From Acidobacteriota bacterium (lineage in GTDB: Bacteria > Acidobacteriota > Vicinamibacteria > Vicinamibacterales > JACQTH01), in NCBI GenBank assembly GCA_016210935.1, contig JACQTH010000492.1:1-7243 (forward strand): a DNA stretch of 7,243 nt, written 5' to 3'. Below the pieces are notes generated by a model. The model ran no database searches. It had not been told where the DNA came from and saw nothing but the letters and a program-made list of their open reading frames with translations. Below are positions 6,558 through 7,243 of this stretch, in pieces. A program made the translations under genes and the position numbers. Within the stretch, counting starts at the first letter, position 1. The number at the start of each line of letters is the position of its first letter.

Positions 6558-6589
6558 TCAGGCCCATCCCCCAGCGCACGAATTTCAGA
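6558..6589. other. Unassigned spacer between palindrome and SRPBCC fragment
   Basis: Thirty-two bases that belong to neither the SRPBCC fragment nor the mini-ORF. In one minus frame they read LKFVRWGMGLM, which could be another gene scrap, but I cannot place it. Confidence 0.3.
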
Positions 6590-6597
6590 GACTAGTC
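6590..6597. repeat. Palindrome GACTAGTC, right copy
   Basis: Identical to 6440-6447 and exactly 150 bp away. It supplies the TAG stop of the 22-residue mini-ORF. I saw no other CTAG in the window on reading through it. Confidence 0.6.
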
Positions 6598-6660
6598 GTT
6601 GATTGAAGCCATATCGAGCTTCCTTTTGCGAAGTTCAAGTCCGGTGCTCGAGCTTTTCAT
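6592..6660 (-). CDS. 22-codon mini-ORF coupled to the TPR gene end
   Basis: An ATG at 6660 overlaps the TGA of the DUF1028-TPR frame (TGATG), which would permit re-initiation. The peptide MKSSSTGLELRKRKLDMASI plus ND is short, basic and ends at the TAG inside the right-hand GACTAGTC. It is not recognised. It may be a chance frame, or the first codons of a gene whose remainder was lost at the palindrome, which fits the truncations around it. Confidence 0.25.
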   Translation of the reverse strand: MKSSSTGLELRKRKLDMASIND

Positions 6661-7243
6661 CACTCGGACGCGACAATCCTCAGAAAATCCTTGTCCTCGT
6701 ACAACGACTCGAAGGCCCGGTTTCGCAGGAGCTGTTTCTTGTTCGCGGGATTCAGCTCCACGGCGCGGCCGAGCGCCGCGAGCGCCTCGGCGCGCTGGCC
6801 CAACTGGAGATGGATGTTCGCGATCGTGACCCATGCATTGTCGTTGGTCGGGGACTTGTCCGTGGCGGCCTTCGCCCGTTCGAGCGCGCCCTTGAGGTCC
6901 TTCGCCGTCAGCAGTCTGTTGGCTTCGGACAGGATTTCCCCTGAACGGACGGCGTTCAGGATCCGGCGAAGCTCGGCAAACGGATTTCGGTGCTCGTCGA
7001 CGCGCAGATCGAGCTCGCGATCGCCGAAGCCCTGAATCGCCAGCGGCCTGAGGATCATCAGCGACGCCGACTGCATGCCGCGGCGGTCGCCGCCCTGCGC
7101 CTGACCGGTGATGGGCGAAGACAGCGAGGCCGCCTTTGCCGCCGCGCGTCCGGCTCCCGACGGCGATCGTTTTCGAGTGCACGGCGATCCCGAGCTGGCC
7201 GGTTTGCGGGTCACGGCCGATGATGGAGAAGGTACCCTCCTCC
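6660..7243 (-). pseudogene. DUF1028-TPR gene with internal deletion and frameshift (5' end outside window)
   Basis: Two parts in different frames. From 7242 to about 7111 the minus strand reads the DUF1028 N-terminus: TFSIIGRDPQTGQLGIAVHS, then KTIAVGSRTRGGKGGLAVFAH. From about 7109 to 6660, one frame over, it reads GGDRRGMQSASLMILRPLAI, then GFGDRELDLRVDEHRNP, ELRRILN and two TPR-like helix pairs (LTAKDLKGALERAKAATDKS; AWVTIANIHLQLGQRAEALA, then LGRAVELNP). In the DUF1028 family about 110 residues separate these segments, including the ASNxxY and QGN regions; all are absent. DUF1028 proteins are Ntn-hydrolase-like and often carry a C-terminal TPR. The C-terminal frame has an ATG at 7076 (MQSAS), so a TPR-only product is conceivable, but the hydrolase domain cannot form. 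Its stop overlaps the mini-ORF start. Confidence 0.78.

Noticed and set aside
6440..6597. GACTAGTC copies as target-site duplications of an insertion sequence
   Set aside because: No transposase and no terminal inverted repeats lie inside; the enclosed DNA is a gene scrap.

Overview
The window is GC-rich and densely coded, almost entirely on the minus strand. Gene content points to a soil-type Acidobacteriota genome, Vicinamibacteria-like: a secreted PQQ-dependent dehydrogenase, secreted PHP metallohydrolase, DUF1028-TPR protein, SRPBCC fragment and Tat-signal VOC protein, with intergenic palindromes of the CCAGGC/GCCTGG type. This placement is inferred from style and not from any marker gene.

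Layout, in transcription order on the minus strand. (1) From the right edge to 6660: a DUF1028-TPR gene that enters from outside the window. It has lost its central section and changes frame at about 7110, so it is broken. (2) 6388-6659: a patchwork holding a 22-codon mini-ORF and a 37-residue piece of an SRPBCC (AHSA1-like) gene. This stretch carries two copies of the palindrome GACTAGTC exactly 150 bp apart. (3) 6373-5741: an exported protein of unknown function with a probable jelly-roll fold, preceded by a perfect AAGGAGG. (4) 5707-4136: an intact medium/long-chain acyl-CoA synthetase. It is followed, through an ATGA overlap, by only the first 29 codons of an MFS transporter gene. (5) 3767-4051: the only convincing plus-strand gene, a small, very hydrophilic 94-residue protein that ends one base from the break in the MFS remnant. 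(6) 3713-640: a PQQ-dependent glucose-dehydrogenase-like enzyme, coupled by an ATGA overlap to a secreted PHP-domain metallohydrolase. (7) 528-22: a Tat-signal VOC-fold protein, separated from the PHP gene by 111 bp that hold two tandem imperfect 37-bp repeats and a hairpin.

The two intact blocks look like a periplasmic oxidation/hydrolysis unit (PQQ dehydrogenase, PHP, possibly VOC) and a fatty- or aryl-acid activation unit (exported jelly-roll protein, acyl-CoA synthetase, lost transporter). The most unusual property of the window is that three separate genes (MFS, SRPBCC, DUF1028-TPR) are each cut abruptly at sharp breakpoints while the coding sequence next to each cut is nearly pristine. 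That suggests recent deletions, or joins made during assembly. I see no CRISPR array, tRNA, rRNA, transposase, phage gene or defence system.
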